Assembly: GCA_025451035.1 (NCBI GenBank)
Contig: JANWLE010000069.1
Span: 77,483-141,482, forward strand
Direction of reading: 5' to 3'
DNA length: 64,000 bases
Source: Solirubrobacteraceae bacterium
Lineage (GTDB): Bacteria; Actinomycetota; Thermoleophilia; Solirubrobacterales; Solirubrobacteraceae
The notes under the pieces are model-generated. The model was not told the DNA's origin, ran no database searches, and was given only the letters and a program-made list of their open reading frames with translations. This document shows positions 1-7,901 of this stretch, piece after piece (position 1 is the stretch's first letter; every line of letters begins with the position of its first letter). Position numbers and translations under genes: made by a program.

Positions 1-729
1 GTGAAGCCCTATGGATCGACGTTCCTGATCTTCTCCGACTACATGCGGCCCAGCGTGCGGCTTTCGGCGCTGATGGGATTGCCGGTCGTGTGGGTCTGGA
101 CGCACGATTCCGTCGGTCTCGGCGAGGACGGGCCCACGCACCAGCCGATCGAGCACTTTGCCGCGCTGCGCGCGATCCCGCGCCTGTGGGTGATCAGGCC
201 CGCGGACGCCAACGAGACGACCGCCGCTTGGCGGGTCGCGCTCGAGCGCGAGGACGGTCCGGTCGCGCTGCTCCTCTCGCGCCAGGACCTGCCCGTGCTC
301 GATCGCTCGGAGCTGGGCGCCGCCGACGAGCTCGAGCGGGGCGGCTACGTCCTGTGGGACTCGGGCGCCGACCCCGAGATCGTTCTGATCGCCACGGGCA
401 GCGAGATCGCCCCGACGCTGCAGGCGGGACGGGCTCTCACTGAGCAGGGGACTCCGACGCGAGTCGTGTCGATGCCGTGCATGGAGCTGTTCGAAGCCCA
501 GGCGCCCGAGTACCGCGAAAGCGTCATCCCGACGGACGTGGGCGCCCGGCTGGCCGTCGAGGCCGGTGTGAGTATGAGCTGGTGGAAGTGGGTCGGGGAT
601 CGGGGTAGTGTGTTGAGCATCGAGCGTTTCGGGGCCTCCGCGCCGGGTACGACAGTCCTCGAGAAGCTCGGATTCACATCCGAGTCGATCGTCGAACGCG
701 CAAAGGCCCTCTTCGCCCAAACGGTCTGA
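1..729 (+). CDS. tkt: Transketolase, C-terminal part (5' truncated by window edge)
   Basis: Transketolase moves two-carbon ketol units between sugar phosphates in the non-oxidative pentose phosphate pathway, using thiamine diphosphate. The 242 residues visible correspond to the end of the pyrimidine-binding domain (GLGEDGPTHQPIEH, a very characteristic segment) and the C-terminal domain (IATGSEI). The reading frame is open from base 1, so the GTG there need not be the real start. The N-terminal TPP-binding half lies outside the window. Transaldolase begins 4 bases after the stop, so the two are surely co-transcribed. Confidence 0.95.
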   Translation: MKPYGSTFLIFSDYMRPSVRLSALMGLPVVWVWTHDSVGLGEDGPTHQPIEHFAALRAIPRLWVIRPADANETTAAWRVALEREDGPVALLLSRQDLPVLDRSELGAADELERGGYVLWDSGADPEIVLIATGSEIAPTLQAGRALTEQGTPTRVVSMPCMELFEAQAPEYRESVIPTDVGARLAVEAGVSMSWWKWVGDRGSVLSIERFGASAPGTTVLEKLGFTSESIVERAKALFAQTV

Positions 730-733
730 TCAG

Positions 734-1840
734 ATGCCATCAAGCCGCTCACCGCTTCAGTGCCTCTCCGCTCTCGGCCAGAGCGTCTGGATCGACTCGC
801 TCTCGCGCGAGTGGATCAGAGGTGGCAAGCTCTCTCAGCTGATCGACGAGGACGCCGTTGTGGGCGCCACCTCCAATCCCACGATCTTGCAGAAGGCCAT
901 GAGCTCAGGCGATGCCTACGACAAGCAGTTGCGCGAGCTGGCCGGCCGCGACACGAGCGAGGTCTTCTGGACGCTCGCCGAGCAGGACATCGGAGAGGCG
1001 TGCGACGTGTTCCGCCCCGTCTATGACTCGGGGCTCGCGCGCGACGGGTACGTGTCGATCGAGGTCGACCCGCGACTCGCCTACGACTCGCTTGCGAGCT
1101 TCCGCGAGGCGGTCAGGCTGCACGAGGTGATCAACAGGCCCAATCTGCTCGTGAAGATCCCCGCCACCAAGCCGGGCCTGGCGGCGATCGAGGACGCGAT
1201 CGCCGCAGAGCACTCGATCAACGTGACTCTCATCTTCTCGCTCCGGCGCTACGCGGAGGTCGTCGAGTCCTACATCCGAGGTCTCGAGCGCCTCGTCGCG
1301 GAGGGAGGAGACCCGGGGAAGGTGGTGTCCGTCGCAAGCTTCTTCGTGTCGCGAATCGATACAGAGGCCGACCGGCGACTGGATGAGATCGGCGGTCACG
1401 AGGAGCTGAAGGGACGCCTTGCGATCGCCAACGCCAAGCTCGCCTACCAGCATTATCTACAGGCTTTCAGCACCGAGCGCTGGGAATACCTCGAGGGCAA
1501 GGGCGCCACGCCCCAGCGCGTGCTTTGGGCGTCCACCTCGACGAAGAACCCCGCCTATCCAGACACGCTCTACGTGGATGAGCTGATCGGGCCCGACACG
1601 ATCAACACGATGCCGCTCGAGACGATCGAGGCGTTCCAGGATCACGGCGCTCCCAGGCCCACGCTCCAGAGCGGACTCGCGCGGGCGAGGGCGACCTTCG
1701 AGGAGCTAGAGCGCGCAGGTGTCGACTACGACGAGGTCACCGACACGCTTGAGCGCGAGGGAATAGAGAAGTTCGAGGCTTCCTTCAACGAGCTGCTCGA
1801 GTCACTTCAGGGCAAGCTCGGATCGCTCGCGCACGCCTAG
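734..1840 (+). CDS. tal: Transaldolase
   Basis: Transaldolase transfers a dihydroxyacetone unit from sedoheptulose-7-phosphate to glyceraldehyde-3-phosphate. The 368-residue protein has the long actinobacterial form. It opens with LGQSVWIDSLSREWI, carries GATSNPTI near residue 45, the Schiff-base lysine region LLVKIPATKPG near residue 140, NVTLIFS near 160, and LWASTSTKNPAYPD near 265. The start ATG lies 4 bases downstream of the transketolase stop. The pairing tkt-tal is the usual pentose phosphate operon. Nothing odd is seen in the catalytic regions. Confidence 0.97.
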   Translation: MPSSRSPLQCLSALGQSVWIDSLSREWIRGGKLSQLIDEDAVVGATSNPTILQKAMSSGDAYDKQLRELAGRDTSEVFWTLAEQDIGEACDVFRPVYDSGLARDGYVSIEVDPRLAYDSLASFREAVRLHEVINRPNLLVKIPATKPGLAAIEDAIAAEHSINVTLIFSLRRYAEVVESYIRGLERLVAEGGDPGKVVSVASFFVSRIDTEADRRLDEIGGHEELKGRLAIANAKLAYQHYLQAFSTERWEYLEGKGATPQRVLWASTSTKNPAYPDTLYVDELIGPDTINTMPLETIEAFQDHGAPRPTLQSGLARARATFEELERAGVDYDEVTDTLEREGIEKFEASFNELLESLQGKLGSLAHA

Positions 1841-1875
1841 AGCGAGCCGCTCAGGGGAAGTCGGGTACGGCCCGG

Positions 1876-1960
1876 CGGTAGCGCCCCCAATCTCTGCCAA
1901 GATTGATCCTCGCGTCGACGCCTGAAACTGCCCTTTAGGTTTCGCGCTACCGTGAGGTAG
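1876..1960 (+). promoter_or_regulatory. Structured leader with mutually exclusive hairpins before the transglycosylase gene
   Basis: The 156-base gap between tal and the next gene holds three inverted repeats. CGGTAGCGC (1876-1884) can pair with GCGCTACCG (1944-1952). Inside that loop, CAATCT-ctgcca-AGATTG forms a hairpin at 1888-1905. The right arm of the long stem can instead fold locally as CTACC-GTGA-GGTAG (1947-1960), a stem closed by a GNRA tetraloop. The two pairings compete for the same bases, as in a switch. No known riboswitch consensus was recognised. Confidence 0.4.
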
Positions 1961-1996
1961 GTCTGATGGGGAGCTGTAGTTGACAAGGATGAGTCT

Positions 1997-2974
1997 ATGA
2001 AACCGCCCTGGCGTAGGGGGGCTGCGCGCAACCAGGAGCTGTACGGCAACCTGCCGCTACCGGGCTCCGAACGGCGGGCGTGGCTGCTAGCTATCGGCCT
2101 TTGCTTGGTGGGCCTCGGCGTTCTGAGCGCGACCCTCACGGGTCTCATAGGCGCGAGCTCGCCGTCGCCGAGGACCCCCCCGCCCGTGCTGTTTGTGGCG
2201 CAAACTCCGATACCCGCAACCGTCGAGGCATCGCTCGCGCAGCCGCAGCCCAGCCGCCGCGGGGCGGTTGGCGTCAGCGCACGTAGACGTCGGGCTGACG
2301 GCGTCCGACCTGTGCGCCAGATGCGCCGCGCGCTCTTTGAAGAAGGCACGCGCGTACCCATCTCAAATAGCTGGATGTCGGGCTTCTATCCGATCTACGA
2401 AGTCGCTCAACACACCTTTGGCGTCAACTGGCTGCTGCTGGCCTCCATCCACAAGCAAGAGTCCGCGTTCTCGACCGACCCCAGCACCTATCACGGCCTG
2501 AACTTCGCTGGTTGCTGCGGCGGGCCGATGCAGTTCAACGTGACCAACGGCCCAGTCAGCACCTGGGGTCTATTCGCGAACTCTTATCTGTATGGCAAGC
2601 GCCCAGCCGGCTACGGGCACGAAACCAGCAAACACCCCTCGATCTACGACGACTTCGATTCGATCATGGCCGCCGCCCACCTGCTCTCTTCAGACGGCGC
2701 TGGCTTTGGCCTGGAAGGAGCGGCCTGGAACGCCGCATACGACTATTACGGACACGACACGACTGGAGTCAGCTACGCCGATGAAGTACTGGCGCGTGCG
2801 ATAGCGTGGTCACAGCACGGCTTCTGCTTCAACTGTGGGTCGGACCAGGCGATCCGTGAAGCGGTGCACGCCGCCTATGGCGTGCCGGTGCTCGCTGCGC
2901 TTGAAAGCAGCTCTGGCAAGAGCCCCTACGCCATCGTCGCCGGTGTCCACCGGCGTGGGCAGCTTGGGCGTTAG
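1997..2974 (+). CDS. Membrane-anchored lytic transglycosylase-like (SLT) protein
   Basis: This is probably a peptidoglycan lytic transglycosylase acting outside the membrane. The 325-residue protein has a basic N-terminus, one membrane segment at about residues 29-52, a Pro/Ala/Arg-rich linker to about 110, and an SLT-like domain from about 130. Within the domain, ASIHKQESAF places the likely catalytic Glu at 155, and CCGGPMQF matches the GxMQ block. Four cysteines (CC in that block, CFNC near 277) may form disulfides. AAGGATGAG lies about 5 bases before the ATG as ribosome site. It stands alone and converges with the YbjQ gene, overlapping it by 4 bases. Glutamate is mostly GAA here, unlike the neighbours. 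Confidence 0.75.
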   Translation: MKPPWRRGAARNQELYGNLPLPGSERRAWLLAIGLCLVGLGVLSATLTGLIGASSPSPRTPPPVLFVAQTPIPATVEASLAQPQPSRRGAVGVSARRRRADGVRPVRQMRRALFEEGTRVPISNSWMSGFYPIYEVAQHTFGVNWLLLASIHKQESAFSTDPSTYHGLNFAGCCGGPMQFNVTNGPVSTWGLFANSYLYGKRPAGYGHETSKHPSIYDDFDSIMAAAHLLSSDGAGFGLEGAAWNAAYDYYGHDTTGVSYADEVLARAIAWSQHGFCFNCGSDQAIREAVHAAYGVPVLAALESSSGKSPYAIVAGVHRRGQLGR

Positions 2975-3303
2975 ACCCGACGCACTCTGACCGCGGTGCC
3001 GTAGGCGCAGATCTCCGTCCACGTGGTACCGAGCTCGGACGTGTCAAAACGGAACGCTATGACCGCGTTGGCGCCCTTCGCCTGGGCCTCCTCGACGAGT
3101 CTCTGCTGGGCGTGCAGACGTCCTTCGGCGAGCATCTTGGTCATGCCCTTGAGCTCGCCCCCGATGAGCGACTTCAGCGACGCTCCGATCTGCGAGCCCA
3201 CGTTGCGCGCCCGCACGGTCAGGCCGAACACCTCGCCATACACCTCCTCCACCTCGTACCCGGGAAGGTCGTTCATGGTCGTGATGATGATCTGCTCGTT
3301 CAC
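2971..3303 (-). CDS. YbjQ/UPF0145 family protein
   Basis: This 110-residue protein belongs to the YbjQ (UPF0145) family of small putative heavy-metal-binding proteins, whose cellular role is not established. Diagnostic parts are the N-terminal IIITTMNDLPGYEV, the central SLKSLIGGELKGMTKML, and A-KGANAVIAFRFD followed by EICAYGTAVRV. The GTG start at 3303 overlaps the stop of the acyl-CoA dehydrogenase gene upstream (GTGA), so it is translationally coupled to it. A longer upstream reading in the same frame is only antisense to that dehydrogenase and was not used. Confidence 0.85.
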   Translation of the reverse strand: MNEQIIITTMNDLPGYEVEEVYGEVFGLTVRARNVGSQIGASLKSLIGGELKGMTKMLAEGRLHAQQRLVEEAQAKGANAVIAFRFDTSELGTTWTEICAYGTAVRVRRV

Positions 3304-4442
3304 GCAGCCGCCTGTGCCAAGAGCTCCCCGGCAACACGATCGCTGGCGCCAGAGGTCCCGCCAAGCAAGCGGCGTGAGAGCTGGGCTCGGCGGAAATACA
3401 GCGGCGCGTCGTGCTCCCAGGTGGCGCCGATTCCGCCGTGCACCGAGATCATTGTGCGTGCGGCGTAGTCGAGCGCACGACCGGCAACCGAACGGGCGGA
3501 GTTGGCCGCGAGCGGGAACTCCCCAGGAGCTCCGTTGCGTGCCCAGCCAGCGTAGTAGAGCAGAGACTTGCCGTTCTCCAGTTGGCGTAGGACCTCGGTC
3601 AGCGAGTGCTTGACCGCCTGATATGAGCCGATCGGCCGGCCGAAAGTGTGACGCTCCTTGGCGTAGGCGACCGACATCTCCAGAGCCGTTTCGACGCTCC
3701 CGATCGATTGGGCGGCGATCAGCGCCTGGGCGAGGTGCCATGCTCCCGCGAGCGACTCCACGGGCGCGTCGAGCACAGTCGCGGCGGCGTCTTTCAGCGT
3801 CACATGCGCGAGCGAGCACGTCGCGTCGTAGCGCCGCACTGGCTCGACCTGCACGCCGTCGGCGTCGGCCATGATGACCACGCCGGCAGGCTCGCCGTCA
3901 ATCACAGCCACGCCGACGAGTGCGTCGGCGCCGGGAGCGTCGGGGACAAACGCATAGCTGCCGCTCAGCTTCACCTCTCCATTTGCGTCTGGTCTTGCGC
4001 CCGTCGGCAGCGGCGAGCGCTCGAGCCCGCTGGCGGGGTCTGCGGTCCAGCGCTGATCGACGTCGGTGGGCGGCTGCGACGGCAGGTATGCCGCTCGCCG
4101 CTCGCCGCTCGCCAGCGCGGGCAGGTAATCGGCCACCCGGGGTGCGTCGGCGAGGATGGCGGTGGCGGGCAGGTGTCCGAGCAGAGGCACGGAGGCCAGT
4201 ACGCGACCGCACTCGCCGAGAACGAGCATCGCGTCGAAGGCGTCAAGGCCGGCGCCACCGTGAGCTTCGTCGATCAACAGACCTGGCCAGCCCGCCTCGC
4301 GGGCGGTCGGCCACAGATCAGGCAGTGCGCTCGAGTCGCCGTCGAGTGCCTCGCGGGCCGCTTCGAGTGTCTTTACGCGCGAGAGCGTCCCTCTGGCGGC
4401 CTCTCGCAGGAACTCCTGCTCGTCTGACAGGGCGAGATTCAT
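3300..4442 (-). CDS. Acyl-CoA dehydrogenase, second subunit of a pair
   Basis: This is a flavin-dependent acyl-CoA dehydrogenase family protein of 380 residues. It starts MNLALSDEQEFLREAAR and ends with the typical VHGGIGATWEHDAPLYFRR. The usual C-terminal catalytic Glu site (YEGT in medium-chain enzymes) reads LGGTSG, so that Glu is absent. Its ATG overlaps the stop of the preceding dehydrogenase (ATGA). Adjacent, overlapping dehydrogenase pairs in mycobacteria (FadE28-FadE29 type) form alpha2-beta2 heterotetramers acting on bulky CoA esters. By analogy I infer a heteromeric enzyme here. The substrate is unknown. Confidence 0.88.
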   Translation of the reverse strand: MNLALSDEQEFLREAARGTLSRVKTLEAAREALDGDSSALPDLWPTAREAGWPGLLIDEAHGGAGLDAFDAMLVLGECGRVLASVPLLGHLPATAILADAPRVADYLPALASGERRAAYLPSQPPTDVDQRWTADPASGLERSPLPTGARPDANGEVKLSGSYAFVPDAPGADALVGVAVIDGEPAGVVIMADADGVQVEPVRRYDATCSLAHVTLKDAAATVLDAPVESLAGAWHLAQALIAAQSIGSVETALEMSVAYAKERHTFGRPIGSYQAVKHSLTEVLRQLENGKSLLYYAGWARNGAPGEFPLAANSARSVAGRALDYAARTMISVHGGIGATWEHDAPLYFRRAQLSRRLLGGTSGASDRVAGELLAQAAA

Positions 4443-5656
4443 GTCGCCGCTCCTTCCTTGGAGCGCAGCTCCGAGAACGGGATTCCCTTGTCGAGGCGCG
4501 GCTCGGGTGGCAGCCCCAGCACGCGCTCGCCGATCGTGTTGCGCAGTATCTCTTCCGTTCCTCCGGCCGACTTCAGGCCGGGGAGGAAGGAGATCATGTA
4601 GGCCCACTCGCTACCTTGATCGAGCGCGTCCGGACCGAGCACGTCGGCGATCAGGTCGCCGGCTTTGATTGCGCCGTTGACGATCGTCACCTTTGCCAGT
4701 CCCGCCTCAGGGCCGGGGATCTGGCCTCGCTGGAGTGCCGTCAGCGTGCGATAGCCGGTGAAGCGGACGGCGAGCAGCTCGCTCACTATATCGCCCAGCT
4801 GCTTGCGCACCTCAGGATCGCGCCGGGCATGCTCGTCAGCGGCGATGCCCCTAGCGAACCGCACCGAGTTGTAGCCGAGCCCCTCGCCGCCGAGCCCGAT
4901 CGTGACGCGCTCGAACATCAGCGTGGTGAGGGCTGTGCCCCAGCCGTTGCCGACGCCGCCGACGACCGCTCCCTCGTCTAGCTCAACGTCGTCGAGAAAT
5001 ACCTCGTTGAACTCCGCCTCGCCGGATATCTGACGCAGCCCCCGCACTGTCACCCCAGGCGCGTCCATCGGCACGATGAACATCGTCAAGCCCTTGTGCT
5101 TGGGCTGATCGGGGTCGGTCCGGGCCAGCAGTAGGCCGTACGCAGCGAACTGGGCGTTCGTCGTCCACACCTTCTGGCCGGTCAGCCGCCAGCCGCCGTC
5201 CTCGCCCTGACGTGCACGTGTCTGTACCGCCGCGAGATCCGAGCCCGCGGCGGGCTCAGAGAAGAGCTGACACCAGACCTCATCACCGTGGAGCATTGGG
5301 CCGAGGTAGCGCGACTTCTGCTCGTCGGTGCCGTGCGCGATGATCGTCGGGCCGAGCATTCCGACGCCGATCGCGTCGAGGATGCCCGGCACTCCGGCAC
5401 GAGCGATCTCCTGGCTACAGATCACCTGCTCGATCGGGCCAAGGCCCTGGCCACCGTACTCCTTCGGCCAGGTCACCCCGGCCAGCCCGCCCTCGGCAAG
5501 CCTGCCCTGCCAGGCCCGTCTGGCGGCGATGATCTCATCCTCGTCTTGCAGCGCCCCCGGGCCGCTCAAGACCGGCGCCTGATCCTTGTTTTGCTCGAGC
5601 CATGCGCGCGCCTGGGCGCGATGAGTCACCTGCTCGGGCGTGTCGTCGAGATCCAC
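4439..5656 (-). CDS. Acyl-CoA dehydrogenase, first subunit of a pair
   Basis: This 405-residue acyl-CoA dehydrogenase has the flavin/substrate blocks CQLFSEPAAGSDLA and GQKVWTTNAQFA, and the NEVFLDDVEL strand. At the C-terminal base position it reads SAGGTEEILRN, where the Glu of the classic YEGT is Gly. This is a feature shared with FadE29-like subunits that place the base elsewhere. The start is GTG at 5656, preceded by AAAGGAG 6 bases upstream. The next gene overlaps it, giving one operon with the YbjQ gene. A 14-bp palindrome 16 bases upstream of the start suggests control by a TetR-type repressor, which is not encoded nearby. Confidence 0.9.
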   Translation of the reverse strand: MDLDDTPEQVTHRAQARAWLEQNKDQAPVLSGPGALQDEDEIIAARRAWQGRLAEGGLAGVTWPKEYGGQGLGPIEQVICSQEIARAGVPGILDAIGVGMLGPTIIAHGTDEQKSRYLGPMLHGDEVWCQLFSEPAAGSDLAAVQTRARQGEDGGWRLTGQKVWTTNAQFAAYGLLLARTDPDQPKHKGLTMFIVPMDAPGVTVRGLRQISGEAEFNEVFLDDVELDEGAVVGGVGNGWGTALTTLMFERVTIGLGGEGLGYNSVRFARGIAADEHARRDPEVRKQLGDIVSELLAVRFTGYRTLTALQRGQIPGPEAGLAKVTIVNGAIKAGDLIADVLGPDALDQGSEWAYMISFLPGLKSAGGTEEILRNTIGERVLGLPPEPRLDKGIPFSELRSKEGAAT

Positions 5657-5671
5657 TCACTCTCCTTTGGC

Positions 5672-5685
5672 TGACTGGCCAGTCA
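5672..5685. promoter_or_regulatory. Perfect 14-bp palindrome, probable repressor operator
   Basis: TGACTGGCCAGTCA is its own reverse complement. It sits immediately upstream of the ribosome site of the acyl-CoA dehydrogenase operon. TGAC-N6-GTCA symmetry is typical of TetR-family operators in acyl-CoA catabolism. The cognate regulator is not in this window. Confidence 0.6.
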
Positions 5686-5719
5686 ATCTTGGCAGAAACT
5701 CACAGACGGCGTCCCTCGG

Positions 5720-6847
5720 CTAGCGACCTCGCGGTAGCGGCGGAGCCAGCACGGGCGGCTGGTGGTAGGTGCGCTCGAACGCCTGGTTGAGCAGTGCCTC
5801 CGCCTGGCGGCCGAGTTCGGGCGAGTGCAGCAAGACCACGCCGAGACGGACATGGTTGCGTTCGGCGGTTCCTACCAGGCAAAGCCCGGCTGCTTCGGTC
5901 TCCCCTGTCTTCAGTCCAGTCGCGCCGGGATAGCCGTAGCGCAACAGAGGATTGTTGTTGTAGAGGTAGAGCCTGCCGCCCTTGATCGGGAAGGGTACGA
6001 TCGCCGAGGCCGAGCGTGCGATCGGCACGAGCTGAGGCTGGGAGAGGTCCGCGTAGGCGAGCTCGGCCAAATCGACAGCGCAAGAGCTGTTGCCATCGTC
6101 CAACCCGTCCGGCGAGGTGAATCTGGTGCAGGCCAGCCCCAGTTTGGCTGCCTCGGTGTTCATGGCCGCGACGAACTGGCCGATGCTCCCGGACACCGCT
6201 TCGGCTAGCGCGATCGCGGCGTCGTTGCCGGAGGGCAACAGCAACCCGTACAGCAGCGCCCGCAGTGACACGCGCTTGTGCAGCGGCAGCAGCCCCACCT
6301 TCGAGCCCGTGGCGTTCACCGCCCGCCGCGTGATGAAGACCCAGGCGTCGCCGGGCAGCGAGCGGACCACCAAGAGCGCGGTCATCATCTTCACTAGGCT
6401 CGCGACCGGAAGGACCCGGGTGGCCTCTCGCGCCCACAGCACACGGCCGTTATCCAGATTGAACACGAGTCCCGCGCGTGGCTCATGGCGAAACGAGACG
6501 GTCAGCGCTTCTGCTGGCCCCGCCGGTGTCAGCTCAAGCGCCGGCCTGCCGAGCGGCAAGCCAAGCCGGGATGCGGAAGCGCTGAGGTTGAGCTTTGCCG
6601 CGGTGGGCGTCGCACCTTGCTCGCTTTCCCGAGAAGTGAGCTGTCCTTCGCCGCTTCCTTGAGCACTGACCACTGAGCGTCCCGGACCCGTCCTATGCAG
6701 GACGAACAGTGCCTTGCCGGCTGCGAACAGGCCGACGACGACGGTCATCGCGACTAGGCGCACCCATCTGCGCCGTCGGCGGTGCCTGCGCCGTGGCGGC
6801 CTGGGTCGGCGCGGCGGGAGGTCCATCAGCAGGGGAGGATCATTCAC
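5720..6847 (-). CDS. D-alanyl-D-alanine carboxypeptidase (peptidase S11)
   Basis: This is a penicillin-binding-protein-like D,D-carboxypeptidase that trims peptidoglycan stem peptides outside the membrane. The 375-residue protein has a very basic N-terminus (a run of Arg/Pro to about residue 30), one membrane segment near 32-50, a Ser/Gly/Thr linker, then the S11 domain. All three active-site motifs are present: SLVK (Ser150, Lys153), SGN (from Ser206) and KTG (from Lys313). The start chosen is GTG at 6847, 10 bases after the stop of a small membrane gene and behind an AGGGATGAG element. An internal ATG at 6826 lacks a ribosome site. Confidence 0.88.
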   Translation of the reverse strand: MNDPPLLMDLPPRRPRPPRRRHRRRRRWVRLVAMTVVVGLFAAGKALFVLHRTGPGRSVVSAQGSGEGQLTSRESEQGATPTAAKLNLSASASRLGLPLGRPALELTPAGPAEALTVSFRHEPRAGLVFNLDNGRVLWAREATRVLPVASLVKMMTALLVVRSLPGDAWVFITRRAVNATGSKVGLLPLHKRVSLRALLYGLLLPSGNDAAIALAEAVSGSIGQFVAAMNTEAAKLGLACTRFTSPDGLDDGNSSCAVDLAELAYADLSQPQLVPIARSASAIVPFPIKGGRLYLYNNNPLLRYGYPGATGLKTGETEAAGLCLVGTAERNHVRLGVVLLHSPELGRQAEALLNQAFERTYHQPPVLAPPLPRGR

Positions 6848-6857
6848 GAGCGAGCAC

Positions 6858-7037
6858 TCATCCCTGCGGAGGGCTGCGCCAGGCGCCGAGAACACCGACC
6901 AGCAGCAAAATCAGGATGAACAACGAGAGCGCCGCGCCGAACGTAAAGTGACCCTGCGCGCGAACCGCCGAGACGGTCAGGCCTGCGAAGAAGACTGTGA
7001 ACAGCAGCGCCAGGGCGAGGACGATCAAGCGCCTCAC
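6858..7037 (-). CDS. Small membrane protein, 59 residues
   Basis: This is a short gene between rhomboid and the carboxypeptidase. It starts at GTG 7037 (VRRLIVLALALLF) and encodes two hydrophobic segments, about residues 4-21 and 33-52, joined by a polar turn, ending WRSPPQG. Its stop is 10 bases before the carboxypeptidase start and its own start is 24 bases after the rhomboid stop, so it fits tightly in that operon. The pattern of two membrane helices with a short loop is unlikely by chance here. The topology resembles DUF1049/LapA-like small membrane proteins, but I cannot assign a family or function. Confidence 0.7.
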   Translation of the reverse strand: MRRLIVLALALLFTVFFAGLTVSAVRAQGHFTFGAALSLFILILLLVGVLGAWRSPPQG

Positions 7038-7061
7038 GTTGGTGCCAGGCGCTCGTGAGCG

Positions 7062-7853
7062 TCAATAGACGGTCGGGCGCGCCCAGCCGTGGCGTTTGAC
7101 GAAGACGTAGACCAGCGCAAGGCCAAAAATGAACCCCCCGACATGTGCGAAGTAGGCTACCGCGCCGCCTGCGACGATGGGGCTGATTGCGCCGGCAGCC
7201 CCGAAATACAGCTGCTCCAGAAACCACAAGCCCAGCAGGATCACGGCCGGGACCTCAATCAACGTGGCGAAGAAGACGATGAACACCAGCGTCAGCACCC
7301 GCGCCCGCGGATACAGCAGGATGTAGCCGCCCAGTACCGCGGCGATCGCTCCCGAGGCGCCCAGCGTCGGCGCCGTCGAAGATGGATCGAACGCGACCTG
7401 CGCCGCGAGCGCGACGAGGCCGCCAAGCAGGTAAAAGGCGATGTAGCGCACCCGGCCCGTCGCTTCCTCGACGTTGGGCCCGAAGATCGCCAGGAAGAGC
7501 ATGTTGCCTGCTATGTGCAGGAAGCTTGCGTGCAGGAACATGGCCGTGAAAACGGTCTGCCATGTGGCCGGCTGCGGTCCGGGCGTGCCTAGCACGCCGG
7601 GCTGTCCCTGGCAGGCGACAGAGCTGGCGGGCCCTGTGGGGGTTTGCACTGAGATCAGCCCGCAGTGCTTGCCCGGATGGGCCAGCTCATAGGGGATCGC
7701 CCCGTAGTGCGCTACCACGTCGCTTGGCGGTCCGCCGAAAAACGAGCCGCCGTGACGGATCGACAGCAGATAGGCCACGACGTTGATCACGAACAACGCC
7801 AGCGTGACCAGCGGAAAGCGTTCGTTGGGAATGTTGTCCTTCAGTGGGAACAT
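7062..7853 (-). CDS. Rhomboid family intramembrane serine protease
   Basis: This is an intramembrane serine protease of 263 residues with several membrane segments. The catalytic serine is in GASGA (Ser167) and the catalytic histidine is in YFAHVGG (His237). The oxyanion-side motif HASFLHIAGNM (His108, His113, Asn117) is intact. The N-terminus FPLKDNIPNERFP is common to actinobacterial and cyanobacterial rhomboids. A roughly 50-residue insert with cysteines (64 and 81) lies in the first external loop. Substrates are unknown. It lies between lipA and cell-wall genes on the same strand. Confidence 0.93.
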   Translation of the reverse strand: MFPLKDNIPNERFPLVTLALFVINVVAYLLSIRHGGSFFGGPPSDVVAHYGAIPYELAHPGKHCGLISVQTPTGPASSVACQGQPGVLGTPGPQPATWQTVFTAMFLHASFLHIAGNMLFLAIFGPNVEEATGRVRYIAFYLLGGLVALAAQVAFDPSSTAPTLGASGAIAAVLGGYILLYPRARVLTLVFIVFFATLIEVPAVILLGLWFLEQLYFGAAGAISPIVAGGAVAYFAHVGGFIFGLALVYVFVKRHGWARPTVY

Positions 7854-7901
7854 CGCGACTGTGCGGCCGGCGCGGCCGACGACGCCAGGCTGGCGTCGAG
7901 C

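Noticed and set aside
1841-1996. c-di-AMP (ydaO) riboswitch before the SLT gene
   Set aside because: Context fits, but the characteristic GAAUCC-containing blocks are absent.
3304-3819. N-terminal extension of the YbjQ-family protein
   Set aside because: It is antisense or out of frame to the acyl-CoA dehydrogenase; the family domain is complete from GTG 3303.
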